Assembly (NCBI GenBank): GCA_016709305.1
Contig: JADJNA010000051.1
Span: forward strand, 31,541 to 95,540
Length of the DNA stretch: 64,000 nucleotides
Reading direction: 5' to 3'
DNA from: Candidatus Villigracilis saccharophilus
GTDB taxonomy: Bacteria; Chloroflexota; Anaerolineae; Anaerolineales; Villigracilaceae
Of this stretch, positions 42,506 to 50,863 are shown one piece after another. The position numbers and the translations under genes were made by a program. The notes beneath the pieces were generated by a model. That model was not told the DNA's origin, did no database searches, and saw only the letters and a program-made list of their open reading frames with translations. Numbering within the stretch: position 1 is the first letter of the stretch; the number at the start of each line of letters is the position of its first letter.

Positions 42506-43834
42506 TTAATCCGTCACTTTTACTACCCTTGGTGCGTATAACCATAGAGTTGCAAGTATCCCTCCACCGACCAAAAATGGGATAGGTCCGCCAAACCATT
42601 GGAATAGCACGCCAAAGAATAAGGGGGCGACTGCATTTGCCAGACTGTAGACTGAGGTGGCTACGCCCAGCATTCCGCCGACTTCGCTTTTGTCTGATGC
42701 CTTTGTGATCAAGCTGTTGATCGCAGGGTGGAGAACACCTCCGCCAAGTGCGGCAGGAAAACTCGCGATCATGAGCCATATTATTCCCGGCCAGCCGCGG
42801 GCTGATTCGTCAGGCAGGTGAATGTTTATGCTTGAAATCGCCACTCTGAATTGACCCTCCCCGGCCATGCTTTCCAGCACTTTGGCTTTGTCATACCACG
42901 GGACCGCTACTGGGGGAGTCAGCCCGGTTCCGATCAACCCAATTGCAAGCGTGGAAAGACCAAGCAATATCAGCCAGCGGTCTCCTTTTTGTTTCGACCA
43001 TTTTCCGATCAACCCGCCCTGGACCACGATGATGAACAGTCCGGCCAAAACAAATAACCCCGATGTATCGCGTGCGTCCATTCCCAATCGAGTCAGCGTG
43101 AATAATGAAAAAAGTTGTTCGTATCCGCCGAATGCGATCTGATAGAAGAACATGATGATTAAGAGAAACCCGATGGCGGGACGTCCCAATGCTTGCCTGA
43201 TCGCGCCAAGTGAGAACGGCCTCTTGCGTGCGGCGGCGGGATCCACACCATCGGTCAGTGTTTCGTGAAACCAGAATATGGTTAGAAGAATGGATGTCAG
43301 CGAGAAGAATGCCGCAGTGAATGCGACCGCCTGATAATTTTGTCCTGTTGCGGCAAGCACAATGAACGCGATGATCGGTCCCAGCACGAATCCCACTCCA
43401 AACGCCGCACCCACCAATCCGAGTCCTTGCGTGCGTGTTTTTTCATTCGTGCTGTCTGCGATGGCGGCTTGTGCGGTGGAGATATTCGCGCCTGAAAGTC
43501 CGTCAATAATGCGGGACAGGAACAACAGCCATAGTGAATTTGCAAAACCGAGCAGAATGAAGCCCGCTAAAGTCCCGATCTGACTCGCGACCAGAATTGG
43601 TTTGCGTCCGAAGCGGTCCGAGAGGCGACCAAGAATTGGCGCTCCTACAAACTGCATCAGGGGATAGGCGGCCTGTAAAATTCCGATCACCAGCGGGGAT
43701 GATCCAAAGCGCGCTGCATATAACGGCAATAACGGAATAATGATGGACAGTCCCATTAAGTCTACCAACACGATTACTAAAACAGGAAGAATGCGTTTGA
43801 AATCAAGCTTTTCGGAATTCATTTCAGTTGCCAT
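42506..43834 (-). CDS. MFS drug:H+ antiporter, TetA-like
   Basis: 442 residues with twelve membrane helices. Motif A is clear after helix 2 (GRLSDRFGRKPILVASQIG), and motif C-like glycine-rich GLVGAAFGVGFVLGPIIAF follows in helix 5, typical of drug/H+ antiporters. A loop of ~45 residues (VAVPWYDKAKVLESM) separates helices 8 and 9. The substrate is unknown. A hairpin after kor lies before its start. Confidence 0.9.
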   Translation of the reverse strand: MATEMNSEKLDFKRILPVLVIVLVDLMGLSIIIPLLPLYAARFGSSPLVIGILQAAYPLMQFVGAPILGRLSDRFGRKPILVASQIGTLAGFILLGFANSLWLLFLSRIIDGLSGANISTAQAAIADSTNEKTRTQGLGLVGAAFGVGFVLGPIIAFIVLAATGQNYQAVAFTAAFFSLTSILLTIFWFHETLTDGVDPAAARKRPFSLGAIRQALGRPAIGFLLIIMFFYQIAFGGYEQLFSLFTLTRLGMDARDTSGLFVLAGLFIIVVQGGLIGKWSKQKGDRWLILLGLSTLAIGLIGTGLTPPVAVPWYDKAKVLESMAGEGQFRVAISSINIHLPDESARGWPGIIWLMIASFPAALGGGVLHPAINSLITKASDKSEVGGMLGVATSVYSLANAVAPLFFGVLFQWFGGPIPFLVGGGILATLWLYAPRVVKVTD

Positions 43835-43850
43835 ATTAATTTCTCATAGA

Positions 43851-43892
43851 AAAAGCCTCCCCCAAATCCAAAGAGCGGATCTGGGGGAGGGC
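43851..43892 (-). terminator. Terminator after korAB
   Basis: GCCTCCCCCA (43855-43864) and TGGGGGAGGGC (43882-43892) plus an inner ATCC/GGAT pair form a strong stem. On the minus strand it is followed by TTTTTCTATG. It lies 20 bases beyond the korB stop. Confidence 0.85.
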
Positions 43893-43911
43893 AGGGTGGA
43901 CGGGTGATTTT

Positions 43912-44967
43912 TTAGAACATCAAGGCGTTGACTTTGTCGATCGCCGAACGTTCAGGCCTCAGGTCCGCTTCGGTCAGGCGGTTAAGAGGTGTGTCGACGA
44001 GGCTGTATTGTGAAGTCAGATTTGGCTTGGATGTATCCAGATACAGCAACCCGGTCAGCATCCATTTGTTGCTCTGTGCTTCTTCCATCACTCGCAAAGC
44101 CTCGATGCGGCTGGAGGTGTCATAGCCTTTTTCAAGATTTTTCAGGATCACAGTTGAGCCGTCATGCATGGCAACTTCACGTACTTCGCCTTCAGCCATT
44201 TCACGCTCAAGCATGATCTCGCTGCGCGGTGCGATGTAGGAGATTTCCTGCAAGGGTTCTTCGTGATCTTTGCCCCACGCATAGGAGTGAAAGGCATTTA
44301 TCTGATTGTTGAAAGTAACGCATGGGCTGATGATGTCCAGTAATGCGATACCATCATGCGCCAACGCCGCCTTGATCAATTCCTTGACCTGTTTGGGGTT
44401 GCCCGCGAACGAACGCGCAACAAATGTCGCATTCGATACAAGCGCTTCCATACAGATGTCGATCGGCATGTATGGATTTTCACCCTGCTTCTTCAGGCTC
44501 AGACCTTTTTCGGCGGTTGCGGAGAACTGACCCTTTGTGAGTCCGTACACGCCGTTATTTTCAACGATATAGACCATGTTCACATTGCGGCGCATGACGT
44601 GTTTGAATTGGCCCATGCCAATGCTGGCAGAGTCACCGTCACCGGAGACGCCAATTCCTTTGAGTCTATGGTCTGCGAACAGCGCGCCTGTAGCGATGGA
44701 TGGCATGCGTCCATGCAGACTGTTGAACCCGAAGGAGCGGTTCAAAAAGTAAGTCGGTGATTTGGATGAACAACCGATACCGCTGAATTTGACAACGTCT
44801 TCAGGTACCACGTTCATTTCATACAATGCGGTTACGATCTGATTTGAGATCGAGTTATGTCCACAGCCCTGACAAAGTGTGCTGGGAGCGCCGCGATAAT
44901 CATTTTTTGAGAGGCCGGCGAAATTGACGTTTGCCGTTGCGCCAGCCATGGGAAGAGTTTCTGTCAT
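43912..44967 (-). CDS. korB: 2-oxoacid:ferredoxin oxidoreductase, beta subunit
   Basis: 351 residues. The thiamine-pyrophosphate site is visible (GIGVSGDGDSASIGMGQFKH, followed by VYIVENNGVYGLTKGQ). N-terminal cysteines (LCQGCGHNSI and KFSGIGCSS) contribute to the Fe-S cluster. With KorA it converts 2-oxoglutarate (or a similar 2-oxoacid) and CoA to the acyl-CoA, reducing ferredoxin. It begins 20 bases after korA. The substrate is inferred from the family, not proven. Confidence 0.93.
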   Translation of the reverse strand: MTETLPMAGATANVNFAGLSKNDYRGAPSTLCQGCGHNSISNQIVTALYEMNVVPEDVVKFSGIGCSSKSPTYFLNRSFGFNSLHGRMPSIATGALFADHRLKGIGVSGDGDSASIGMGQFKHVMRRNVNMVYIVENNGVYGLTKGQFSATAEKGLSLKKQGENPYMPIDICMEALVSNATFVARSFAGNPKQVKELIKAALAHDGIALLDIISPCVTFNNQINAFHSYAWGKDHEEPLQEISYIAPRSEIMLEREMAEGEVREVAMHDGSTVILKNLEKGYDTSSRIEALRVMEEAQSNKWMLTGLLYLDTSKPNLTSQYSLVDTPLNRLTEADLRPERSAIDKVNALMF

Positions 44968-44987
44968 TTGTAATACTCCTTCTTAAT

Positions 44988-46922
44988 CTACTTTCGCTTC
45001 GCTTTTGACTTTTGGCCAGCTACGGCTTTCTTTGTCACTTTCTTAGCTGGGGTCTTTTTTGCGGGGGCAACCTTTTTGGCGGCTGCTTTCTTTACGACTT
45101 TCTTTTTACCGCTAGCAGCTTTCTGCTTTCCGCCAATATACTTGGCGAGGATGCCTTCACGTACCCATTTTGCAGAAGCAGGCATCCCATCACCGAAGGC
45201 GACAGATTTCAGGTTTGGCGCATATTGCGCGTATTCGGTCAAAAGAATTTGGTGCATTTGACCATCGCGATTCATTTCCACAACGAAGACCTGATCGTAT
45301 TTGGCGAGGAACTCGTCCACTTCCTTGGTGAAAGGCAGGGCGCGGATGCGCAGGAATTCGGTCTTGATGCCATGTTCTGTTTCAAGTTGATGTCTCGCTT
45401 CTAGCACCGCCGCTTCCGTTGAGCCGTAGGCAATGATGCCGACTGTCGCGCCTTTCATCGAGTGCAGAACAGGAGCGGGAACATATTGCTTGGCAGTTTC
45501 ATGTTTTCTCTTTAAGCGGTCCATGTTACGCAAGTAGGTATCGGGTTCTTCTGTGTACTTGGCATATTCATCGTGACCTGTGCCACGTGTGAAGTATGAA
45601 CTCAATGGATGTTTATTGCCGGGGAATGTGCGATATCCAATTCCATCGCCATCTTTGTCAAGATATCGTCCCCAATTCCCTTTGAGTTCTTCAAGATCGC
45701 TTTCCATTAACACTTTGCCGCGGTCCATGGGTGTATCGGGATACTGGAATGGTTTGCTGATCCACTGGTTCATGCCCATGTCCAGATCGCTTAATACGAA
45801 TACCGGAGTTTGGATCCGTTCGGCGACATCGAAGGCTTTCCAGCCGAATTCAAAACATTCATAAACATCACCGGGCAGGAGAATAACAGAGTGCGAGTCG
45901 CCGTGCCCGATGAAATGTGTGAAGGTTAGATCGCCTTGTGATGTGCGGGTCGGCAAACCTGTGCTGGGTCCGATCCTCTGCACATCCCAAATTACAACAG
46001 GCACTTCAGCGTAATACGCGAGTCCCGCAAACTCGGTCATCAGGGAAAGGCCTGGGCCTGATGTGGATGTCATGGAGCGTAATCCCGCCCAGCCTGCGCC
46101 AATTGTCATGCCTAATGCGGCGAGTTCATCTTCCGCTTGAACAACAGCGTATGTGTGTTTTCCATCTTCACGTTTACGCAATTGAGGGAGGTATTCATTC
46201 AACCCTTCTGCAAGAGAGGAGGCAGGTGTGATCGGGTACCATCCGACGAATTGCACTCCGCCGAAGATCGTGCCAAGCGCGGCGGCGGTGTTGCCGTCTG
46301 CCATGATCAGTCCATCCGTTTTGTTCATCGACTCAAGATAGAAAGGATCTTTCTTGACCAGATTTGCTTTTGCCCACTCAGCGCCAGCCTTGAGTGCGTT
46401 GTAATTCATGTCGATCGGTTTTTGTTTCCCTTTGAAATGGAAGGTTAGCGCGGCAAGGATCTTGTCCATATCCATATCGATCATTTGCGCGAGAACGCCC
46501 ACGTAAACCATGTTACCGACTAGGTCGCGATAATCCGTTGGGATGTTCGGATCATTTCGGACGATGGATTTTATCGGCATCGGGTAAACAGCGATGTCAT
46601 CCCGGTTGATGGACAGCTTGATATCATCAGCGTAGTAAAATGCTCCGCCGGGCGTGACGGATGCCAGATCGCGTGCGAACGAGTTGACATTCAAAGTGAT
46701 CACAATGTCGCGTTTTTCATGGTGCGCGATAAATCCATCCTTGTTGGCGCGGATGGTGTACCAGGTCGGCAATCCCTGAATATTGGAGGGGAAGAGGTTC
46801 TTGCCCGATACAGGGATGCCCATTTTGAAAATGGTGCGCAGGATCGTGTTGTTGGCCGTGGAACTGCCTGAGCCATTTACTGTGCCGACTGTAATTGAAA
46901 AATTGTTGACGATCTTATTCAT
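44988..46922 (-). CDS. korA: 2-oxoacid:ferredoxin oxidoreductase, fused gamma-alpha subunit
   Basis: 644 residues. An N-terminal gamma domain (residues ~1-190; GTVNGSGSSTANNTILRTIF) is fused to the alpha domain (~205-595; VGWYPITPASSLAEGLNEYL, TSTSGPGLSLMTEFAGLAYY). Unusually, the last ~47 residues are a Lys/Ala/Pro-rich tail (KKAAAKKVAPAKKTPAKK and more) like histone H1, not a standard part of KorA. It is followed by korB and preceded 22 bases upstream by a GntR/FCD regulator, all on the minus strand. The assembly generates reduced ferredoxin for biosynthesis or reductive TCA flux. Confidence 0.93.
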   Translation of the reverse strand: MNKIVNNFSITVGTVNGSGSSTANNTILRTIFKMGIPVSGKNLFPSNIQGLPTWYTIRANKDGFIAHHEKRDIVITLNVNSFARDLASVTPGGAFYYADDIKLSINRDDIAVYPMPIKSIVRNDPNIPTDYRDLVGNMVYVGVLAQMIDMDMDKILAALTFHFKGKQKPIDMNYNALKAGAEWAKANLVKKDPFYLESMNKTDGLIMADGNTAAALGTIFGGVQFVGWYPITPASSLAEGLNEYLPQLRKREDGKHTYAVVQAEDELAALGMTIGAGWAGLRSMTSTSGPGLSLMTEFAGLAYYAEVPVVIWDVQRIGPSTGLPTRTSQGDLTFTHFIGHGDSHSVILLPGDVYECFEFGWKAFDVAERIQTPVFVLSDLDMGMNQWISKPFQYPDTPMDRGKVLMESDLEELKGNWGRYLDKDGDGIGYRTFPGNKHPLSSYFTRGTGHDEYAKYTEEPDTYLRNMDRLKRKHETAKQYVPAPVLHSMKGATVGIIAYGSTEAAVLEARHQLETEHGIKTEFLRIRALPFTKEVDEFLAKYDQVFVVEMNRDGQMHQILLTEYAQYAPNLKSVAFGDGMPASAKWVREGILAKYIGGKQKAASGKKKVVKKAAAKKVAPAKKTPAKKVTKKAVAGQKSKAKRK

Positions 46923-46942
46923 GTGTCTCCTATTATTGGATT

Positions 46943-46957
46943 CGTCATTGCGACGAA
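46943..46957. repeat. Remnant of the GTCATTGCGA-type repeat
   Basis: CGTCATTGCGACGAAG matches the ends of the REP-like family seen at 20.9 and 24.6 kb. It overlaps the regulator's stop codon and supplies its last codons (SSSQ). Confidence 0.4.
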
Positions 46958-47632
46958 GAAATTAATTGATGGATCAGATCGGTATGTTCCGAGAGGGCTT
47001 TATAGCCCGCCTCGACATCGTTCGTGCAAATGGCGTCAACCATTTGTTGATGATAATTCCAGACTTCTGTCAGATAGTTGTAATCGGTAAAGAAGTTCAA
47101 TCCAACCGTTTCGTAGGCGTTCCAATACGATTGTAATAAACCTGCTACAAAAGGATTGTTTAGGCGGTGATAAACGGTCAGATGTAATTCGCGATGTTCA
47201 GAGTGGGGGATCTCAATTGGGGTGCCGCGCAGTTTTTCCCAGGCGCGCTTCACCAAAGCTTTTAATTTTTCATGGTCTTCACTGGTCAGTAACTTCACCG
47301 CCTCATGCCAGTATGCGGTTTCGATATGCTGGCGTAAATCTGCGAAAGCGATGAAATGATCCTTATTTAATGCGATTGCATAATCCAGGCTATTTAATAC
47401 AGCCGGTGTAAAAGAATACGGTTTTCTTCTTATACCAGTTCGTGGCTTTACTTCTACAAGGCCAAGTGCGCGTGCTACTTCCAGCTGTTCTCGTAATCCC
47501 GCCAGGCTGATTCCCAGCTCGCGGCTTAGATCATTTTAAGGAAGGCAAGCTGCCCTCTGCTTCTTCGTGTGAAGCCAGATAGCGTAGGAATTCGGAGATC
47601 TCTGGGGAAGTTCGTTCGCGTAATATCGTCAT
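46945..47632 (-). pseudogene. GntR-family regulator with FCD domain, one-base frameshift in the HTH
   Basis: The ATG at 47632-47630 opens a frame reading MTILRERTSPEISEFLRYLA. It breaks at TTAAAATGA. Removing one A from the four-A run (47535-47538 region) gives SLNDLSRELGISLAGLREQL, a normal winged helix-turn-helix, and the frame then runs to the stop at 46945. The C-terminal part (residues ~85-228) is an all-helical FCD ligand-binding domain (DLRQHIETAYWHEAVKLLTS, IPHSEHRELHLTVYHRL). It sits directly before korA and probably controls it in response to an organic acid. The frameshift at a homopolymer may be a sequencing error. Confidence 0.85.
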
Positions 47633-47634
47633 AG

Positions 47635-47662
47635 TAATCTGATTAATCTGATTAATAAGATT
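47635..47662. promoter_or_regulatory. Tandem TAATCTGAT operator candidate
   Basis: TAATCTGAT occurs twice in direct repeat, followed by TAATAAGATT, immediately upstream of the GntR ATG. TNAT-type palindromic half-sites are typical operators of FadR-family regulators. Autoregulation is inferred. Confidence 0.45.
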
Positions 47663-47718
47663 TTACGACCGGCTAGGTGAAAAGTCAAGAGAACATACGT
47701 TACAGAATTGTCACAAAA

Positions 47719-47764
47719 AGAGAACAGGAGAATGGATTGGTCATCCTCGATTCTCCTGTTCTCT
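47719..47764 (-). terminator. Terminator of the cytochrome c gene
   Basis: AGAGAACAGGAGAAT (47719-47733) pairs perfectly with ATTCTCCTGTTCTCT (47750-47764). On the minus strand the stem is followed by TTTTTG. It lies 23 bases after the stop. Confidence 0.85.
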
Positions 47765-47787
47765 GGCTTTGAAACATATTTTATTAT

Positions 47788-48165
47788 TTAATTATTTTCC
47801 GCTCCAGAGTTAACCCAATCAATAAACAACTGTGTCTCTTCGGGGGTAAGTTTGGTTCCGCGTTTTGGCATTTTTTTATTCACGATGGATTCGATGAGCG
47901 GGCTATTGTCAGCGTTGCCTGGCTCGATTACAACTCCATTGGTGGATCCTTTCATTACCCCTTCGTAGGTTGTCATGTCAAGGCCTTTCTTTACTGATTC
48001 TCCGCCATGGCATTTAACGCAGCGACTTTCAATAATTGGCATCACATCATTGGCGAAACTTACGTTGCTGTTGGTTGGCACAGCTGATACCAGTGGAACT
48101 TGGGTGGCTTGTCCGCTGCATGCAGATACAAAGAATACCGTAACCATTAATAATTTTTTGTTCAT
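47788..48165 (-). CDS. Planctomycete-type cytochrome c lipoprotein
   Basis: 125 residues. The signal peptide ends in the lipobox VSAC (Cys16). The haem-attachment motif is CVKCHGG (within SRCVKCHGGESVKKGL), and the distal Met ligand is probably in KKMPKRG. This is the short c-type cytochrome domain fused to many Chloroflexota and Planctomycetota lipoproteins, here standing alone. A membrane-anchored electron carrier is the likely role. The partner is unknown. Confidence 0.85.
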   Translation of the reverse strand: MNKKLLMVTVFFVSACSGQATQVPLVSAVPTNSNVSFANDVMPIIESRCVKCHGGESVKKGLDMTTYEGVMKGSTNGVVIEPGNADNSPLIESIVNKKMPKRGTKLTPEETQLFIDWVNSGAENN

Positions 48166-48266
48166 CTTGTCTCCTGATTGAAATTTACTTTATTTTGTTT
48201 CAAAATGGATGTGAAAATCATGTGTTTTCTTACCCGTGATTTTTTTCGCAATAACAAAAAAGGTAA

Positions 48267-48274
48267 GGTATAAT
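48267..48274 (+). promoter_or_regulatory. GGTATAAT -10 box of the two-gene unknown unit
   Basis: GGTATAAT lies 47 bases before the ATG at 48321, identical to the string before mreB, minC and efp. The -35 region is poor. Confidence 0.5.
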
Positions 48275-48320
48275 TCGTAACTACGCATGGTTACCGCGTA
48301 ATTTCATTTCAAGGCTGAGT

Positions 48321-49886
48321 ATGTCAGGCGCATTTAAACTTCCCAACGATTTTTGGTCTTCGCTTCAAGTCACCCCGCAGGATATTGAAAATCTACACAG
48401 CTTTTTATTTGAGCGTGAGACTCCACTGACTCTGCGTGATCTCACTGCTGAATTTGTAGATGCCCGTATCAAGGAAGAACGAGCTGCTGCAGAACTTAAA
48501 CAAAAAGCCAATGGTAGGAGCTTTCTTCCGAAAGAAACATATCAGGTTGGTGATCAGATTGTGTTTCCAGCATTGGATTGGAAACCAGGTAAGGTTATTG
48601 GTGTTCGCGAAGGTGTTAATCCATCGATAGGCGATTTTGACGTATTGACTGTGATGATGGATGATCAATCTGAGCGGATGTTTGCCTCAAACCTTCGTTC
48701 ACACTTCCTTAACGAGGCTCCAGTTCCTGTGCCCGAAAATGATGACCTGGTGCCTGCCGCTATTTTGCGTGAGTATGGCGATGTGATCGATAAAAAACTG
48801 GAAGCTGCTTTTCACGCAGATGAAAGTCTTGTCAAGATTGCCGGGCGTTGGTTCCCTAGCGCACTGTTGGTCGATATTAATCGCGGACAGTTGAATCTGG
48901 CAGAAGCTGTGTTGGATATGTCGGGCGGAGAACCGCTTCCGACGGCGGCATTGATCAAGGATATTGAACTTCCTGCCGGCATAAATACCAAGCTGGCCGA
49001 ATTCTCTTTGAATTATGCTCTGCAGGATGATGATCGCTTTGATGAAGTTGGTCCCGCTGGTCAGGTGCTTTGGTGCTTGCGCCGCCTCGAGCCTGATTAT
49101 GTCCGCGAAATTCCACCGCCATTGCAATATACCCCAATAGAACATGACCGCGATGGTTTGAGCCTGGCGATGAAAAATCTTGAGGCGCAATTGGACGATG
49201 AGCTGACGCCTGTAGTAGAGGGCGACTCTCGCGAAGATATTTCGGTTGTTACGATCTCTTTGATCTACCCCCATTTACGTGCAGGAACCTTGCCCATGTC
49301 TGCCAGAGCGCGCAGGTTATTTCCTACCGCATATGAATCGGAACGCGTACGCTTTACACTGGTTGATGGTAAAACCAAACAACGCATCCCGGCCTGGGTT
49401 GTGCTTGAACATGGTTATGTATATGGTTTGCGCGAATGGTACAAGTCGCATCAGTTGATCCCAGGGTCTCTTGTTCAGGTAAAACGAGGCGAAAACCCTG
49501 GTGAAGTGATTGTTGAAGTCAAAAGCCAGCGTTCTTCAAAAGATTGGGTGCGCACTGTTATGGTCGGTAAAGATGGCGGCTTTGTCTTCGCAATGTTGAA
49601 ACAGGCCATTACCGCTGAATTCAATGACCGTATGACCATTCACGTTCCAGACTTCAAATCCCTTGACCCTGTTTGGGAGAAGAAACGTTCCTTTGATGAG
49701 CTCGTTTTGTTGGTAATGCGTGAACTGACAAAATCCAACCCGCAAGGTCATGTGCATGCTCAGGAGTTATATGCCGCAGTGAATCTTGTGCGGCGCGTTC
49801 CGCCTGCGCCGCTCTTTTACCTGCTGGAGACCAATCCTGTTTTCAAGCACGTAGGCGACTTGCATTATCGCCTGGATGAGGAATAA
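48321..49886 (+). CDS. Conserved-looking protein of unknown function with SH3-like and C-terminal HTH-like parts
   Basis: 521 residues, soluble, with no signal peptide. Three regions can be seen. Residues ~70-135 form a beta-rich module (YQVGDQIVFPALDWKPGKVI) that recalls SH3/CarD-like domains. Residues ~330-430 form another (RLFPTAYESERVRFTLVDGK, LIPGSLVQVKRGENPGEVIV). The C-terminus ends with a helical segment plus FKHVGDLHYRLDEE, similar in style to HARE/RpoE-type winged helices. These similarities suggest nucleic-acid or RNA-polymerase contact but are weak. It is followed after 2 bases by a 137-residue partner. I do not know the family; orthologues probably occur in Anaerolineae. Confidence 0.75.
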   Translation: MSGAFKLPNDFWSSLQVTPQDIENLHSFLFERETPLTLRDLTAEFVDARIKEERAAAELKQKANGRSFLPKETYQVGDQIVFPALDWKPGKVIGVREGVNPSIGDFDVLTVMMDDQSERMFASNLRSHFLNEAPVPVPENDDLVPAAILREYGDVIDKKLEAAFHADESLVKIAGRWFPSALLVDINRGQLNLAEAVLDMSGGEPLPTAALIKDIELPAGINTKLAEFSLNYALQDDDRFDEVGPAGQVLWCLRRLEPDYVREIPPPLQYTPIEHDRDGLSLAMKNLEAQLDDELTPVVEGDSREDISVVTISLIYPHLRAGTLPMSARARRLFPTAYESERVRFTLVDGKTKQRIPAWVVLEHGYVYGLREWYKSHQLIPGSLVQVKRGENPGEVIVEVKSQRSSKDWVRTVMVGKDGGFVFAMLKQAITAEFNDRMTIHVPDFKSLDPVWEKKRSFDELVLLVMRELTKSNPQGHVHAQELYAAVNLVRRVPPAPLFYLLETNPVFKHVGDLHYRLDEE

Positions 49887-49888
49887 GA

Positions 49889-50302
49889 ATGAGTCTTCTA
49901 AAACCTTCAGTAAAGACACCCTTTCATATTGATTTTGATTGGTGGAAGCAAAATGAAAGAGATTGGCACGTCTTCCTGCGCTCCCTGTTATGCCCTGAAC
50001 ATCAGGCCGTATTCGCAGATGCAGAGGAAGGTACGATGATTGATTGGGTCGATCTCCAAACTGCGGAAGTCAAGCCTGTGGATGGCGTTCAACACGCATT
50101 GATGAGTCATTGCGCTTTGCTTCCCGATTTTTCGGATGCTCATACCGCCTTGGTGGAGGCTGTCTTTAGAATTTTCCTGGTAAACGGAAACATCCCCATG
50201 TCAGCCGAAGATCTTGCAAAAAAACTTAATAGATCTGCGGATACCATTTTGCGAACGATTTCTGGTCCGCGTGTCTATAGAGGATTAAGGCCTTACCAAT
50301 AA
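49889..50302 (+). CDS. Unknown protein with C-terminal winged-helix, partner of the 521-residue gene
   Basis: 137 residues beginning 2 bases after the 521-residue gene, so clearly coupled to it. The N-terminus (FHIDFDWWKQNERDWHVFLR) is followed by LCPEHQ and a Cys/His-containing middle (ALMSHCALLPDF). The C-terminus (AEDLAKKLNRSADTILRTIS) looks like a helix-turn-helix followed by GPRVYRGLRP. There is no membrane segment. I do not recognise the family. A DNA-binding or regulatory role is inferred from the helix-turn-helix. Confidence 0.75.
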   Translation: MSLLKPSVKTPFHIDFDWWKQNERDWHVFLRSLLCPEHQAVFADAEEGTMIDWVDLQTAEVKPVDGVQHALMSHCALLPDFSDAHTALVEAVFRIFLVNGNIPMSAEDLAKKLNRSADTILRTISGPRVYRGLRPYQ

Positions 50303-50347
50303 CTTATTCTTTATAATTGAAAAAAGAGGACAGTGTAATTAACAAAA

Positions 50348-50420
50348 GCCCCCGTAGCTCAACGGACAGAGCGCCTGCCTTCTAAGCAGTAGGTTGAAGG
50401 TTCGATTCCTTCCGAGGGCA
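50348..50420 (+). tRNA. tRNA-Arg (anticodon UCU)
   Basis: A 73-base cloverleaf. The acceptor is GCCCCCG/CGAGGGC with one C-A mismatch, the D arm is GCTC/GAGC, the anticodon loop CTTCTAA gives TCT, and the T arm is GAAGG TTCGATT CCTTC. The discriminator is A. CCA is not encoded. It stands between the unknown gene pair and hsp20, with no obvious terminator, so it may be processed from a longer transcript. Confidence 0.93.
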
Positions 50421-50460
50421 CTATAAATTAAATCCATCGTGCATAGTAAGGAGAAAACCT

Positions 50461-50859
50461 ATGCCTACGGTTATTCGCAAGTCAAGCGCAACGCTCTTGG
50501 ATACCCGACGTGAAGTTTTGCATGCCGTGAGTTGGCAGGTTCGCTCTCATGTATGGAGTCCGCCCACAGACGAATATGAGAATGAAGAGACATATGTCGT
50601 TCTCGTTGAAATAGCGGGGATGCGTGACGATGATTTTGAAATCTCCCTTGAAAACAACATATTGCTGGTTTCGGGCGCTCGTCCCGATTTTCTTGAACGA
50701 CGCGCTTATCAGCAAATGGAAATTCGTTTTGGAAAATTTGAGACCGCGGTACACTTACCCGGCCCTGTAGATATTGAACAGGCGCGCGCAGAATATCAGG
50801 ATGGGTTTTTAACAATTATCCTCCCTAAAGAAATTTCAGATCGAAATAAGGTTGAATAA
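50461..50859 (+). CDS. Hsp20-family small heat-shock protein
   Basis: 132 residues with AAGGAG before the ATG. The alpha-crystallin domain covers residues ~38-130: YVVLVEIAGMRDDDFEISLE, then NILLVSGARPDF, and DGFLTIILPKE with the conserved G-x-L. A variable N-terminus precedes it, and the C-terminal IXI motif is not evident. It acts as an ATP-independent holdase. It ends 4 bases before lon, so holdase and protease are co-expressed. Confidence 0.92.
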   Translation: MPTVIRKSSATLLDTRREVLHAVSWQVRSHVWSPPTDEYENEETYVVLVEIAGMRDDDFEISLENNILLVSGARPDFLERRAYQQMEIRFGKFETAVHLPGPVDIEQARAEYQDGFLTIILPKEISDRNKVE

Positions 50860-50863
50860 CACT

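Noticed and set aside
50348..50420. Treating the tRNA-Arg acceptor mismatch as evidence of a pseudo-tRNA
   Set aside because: Only one C-A pair is affected and all other stems and loops are normal; a base error is as likely.
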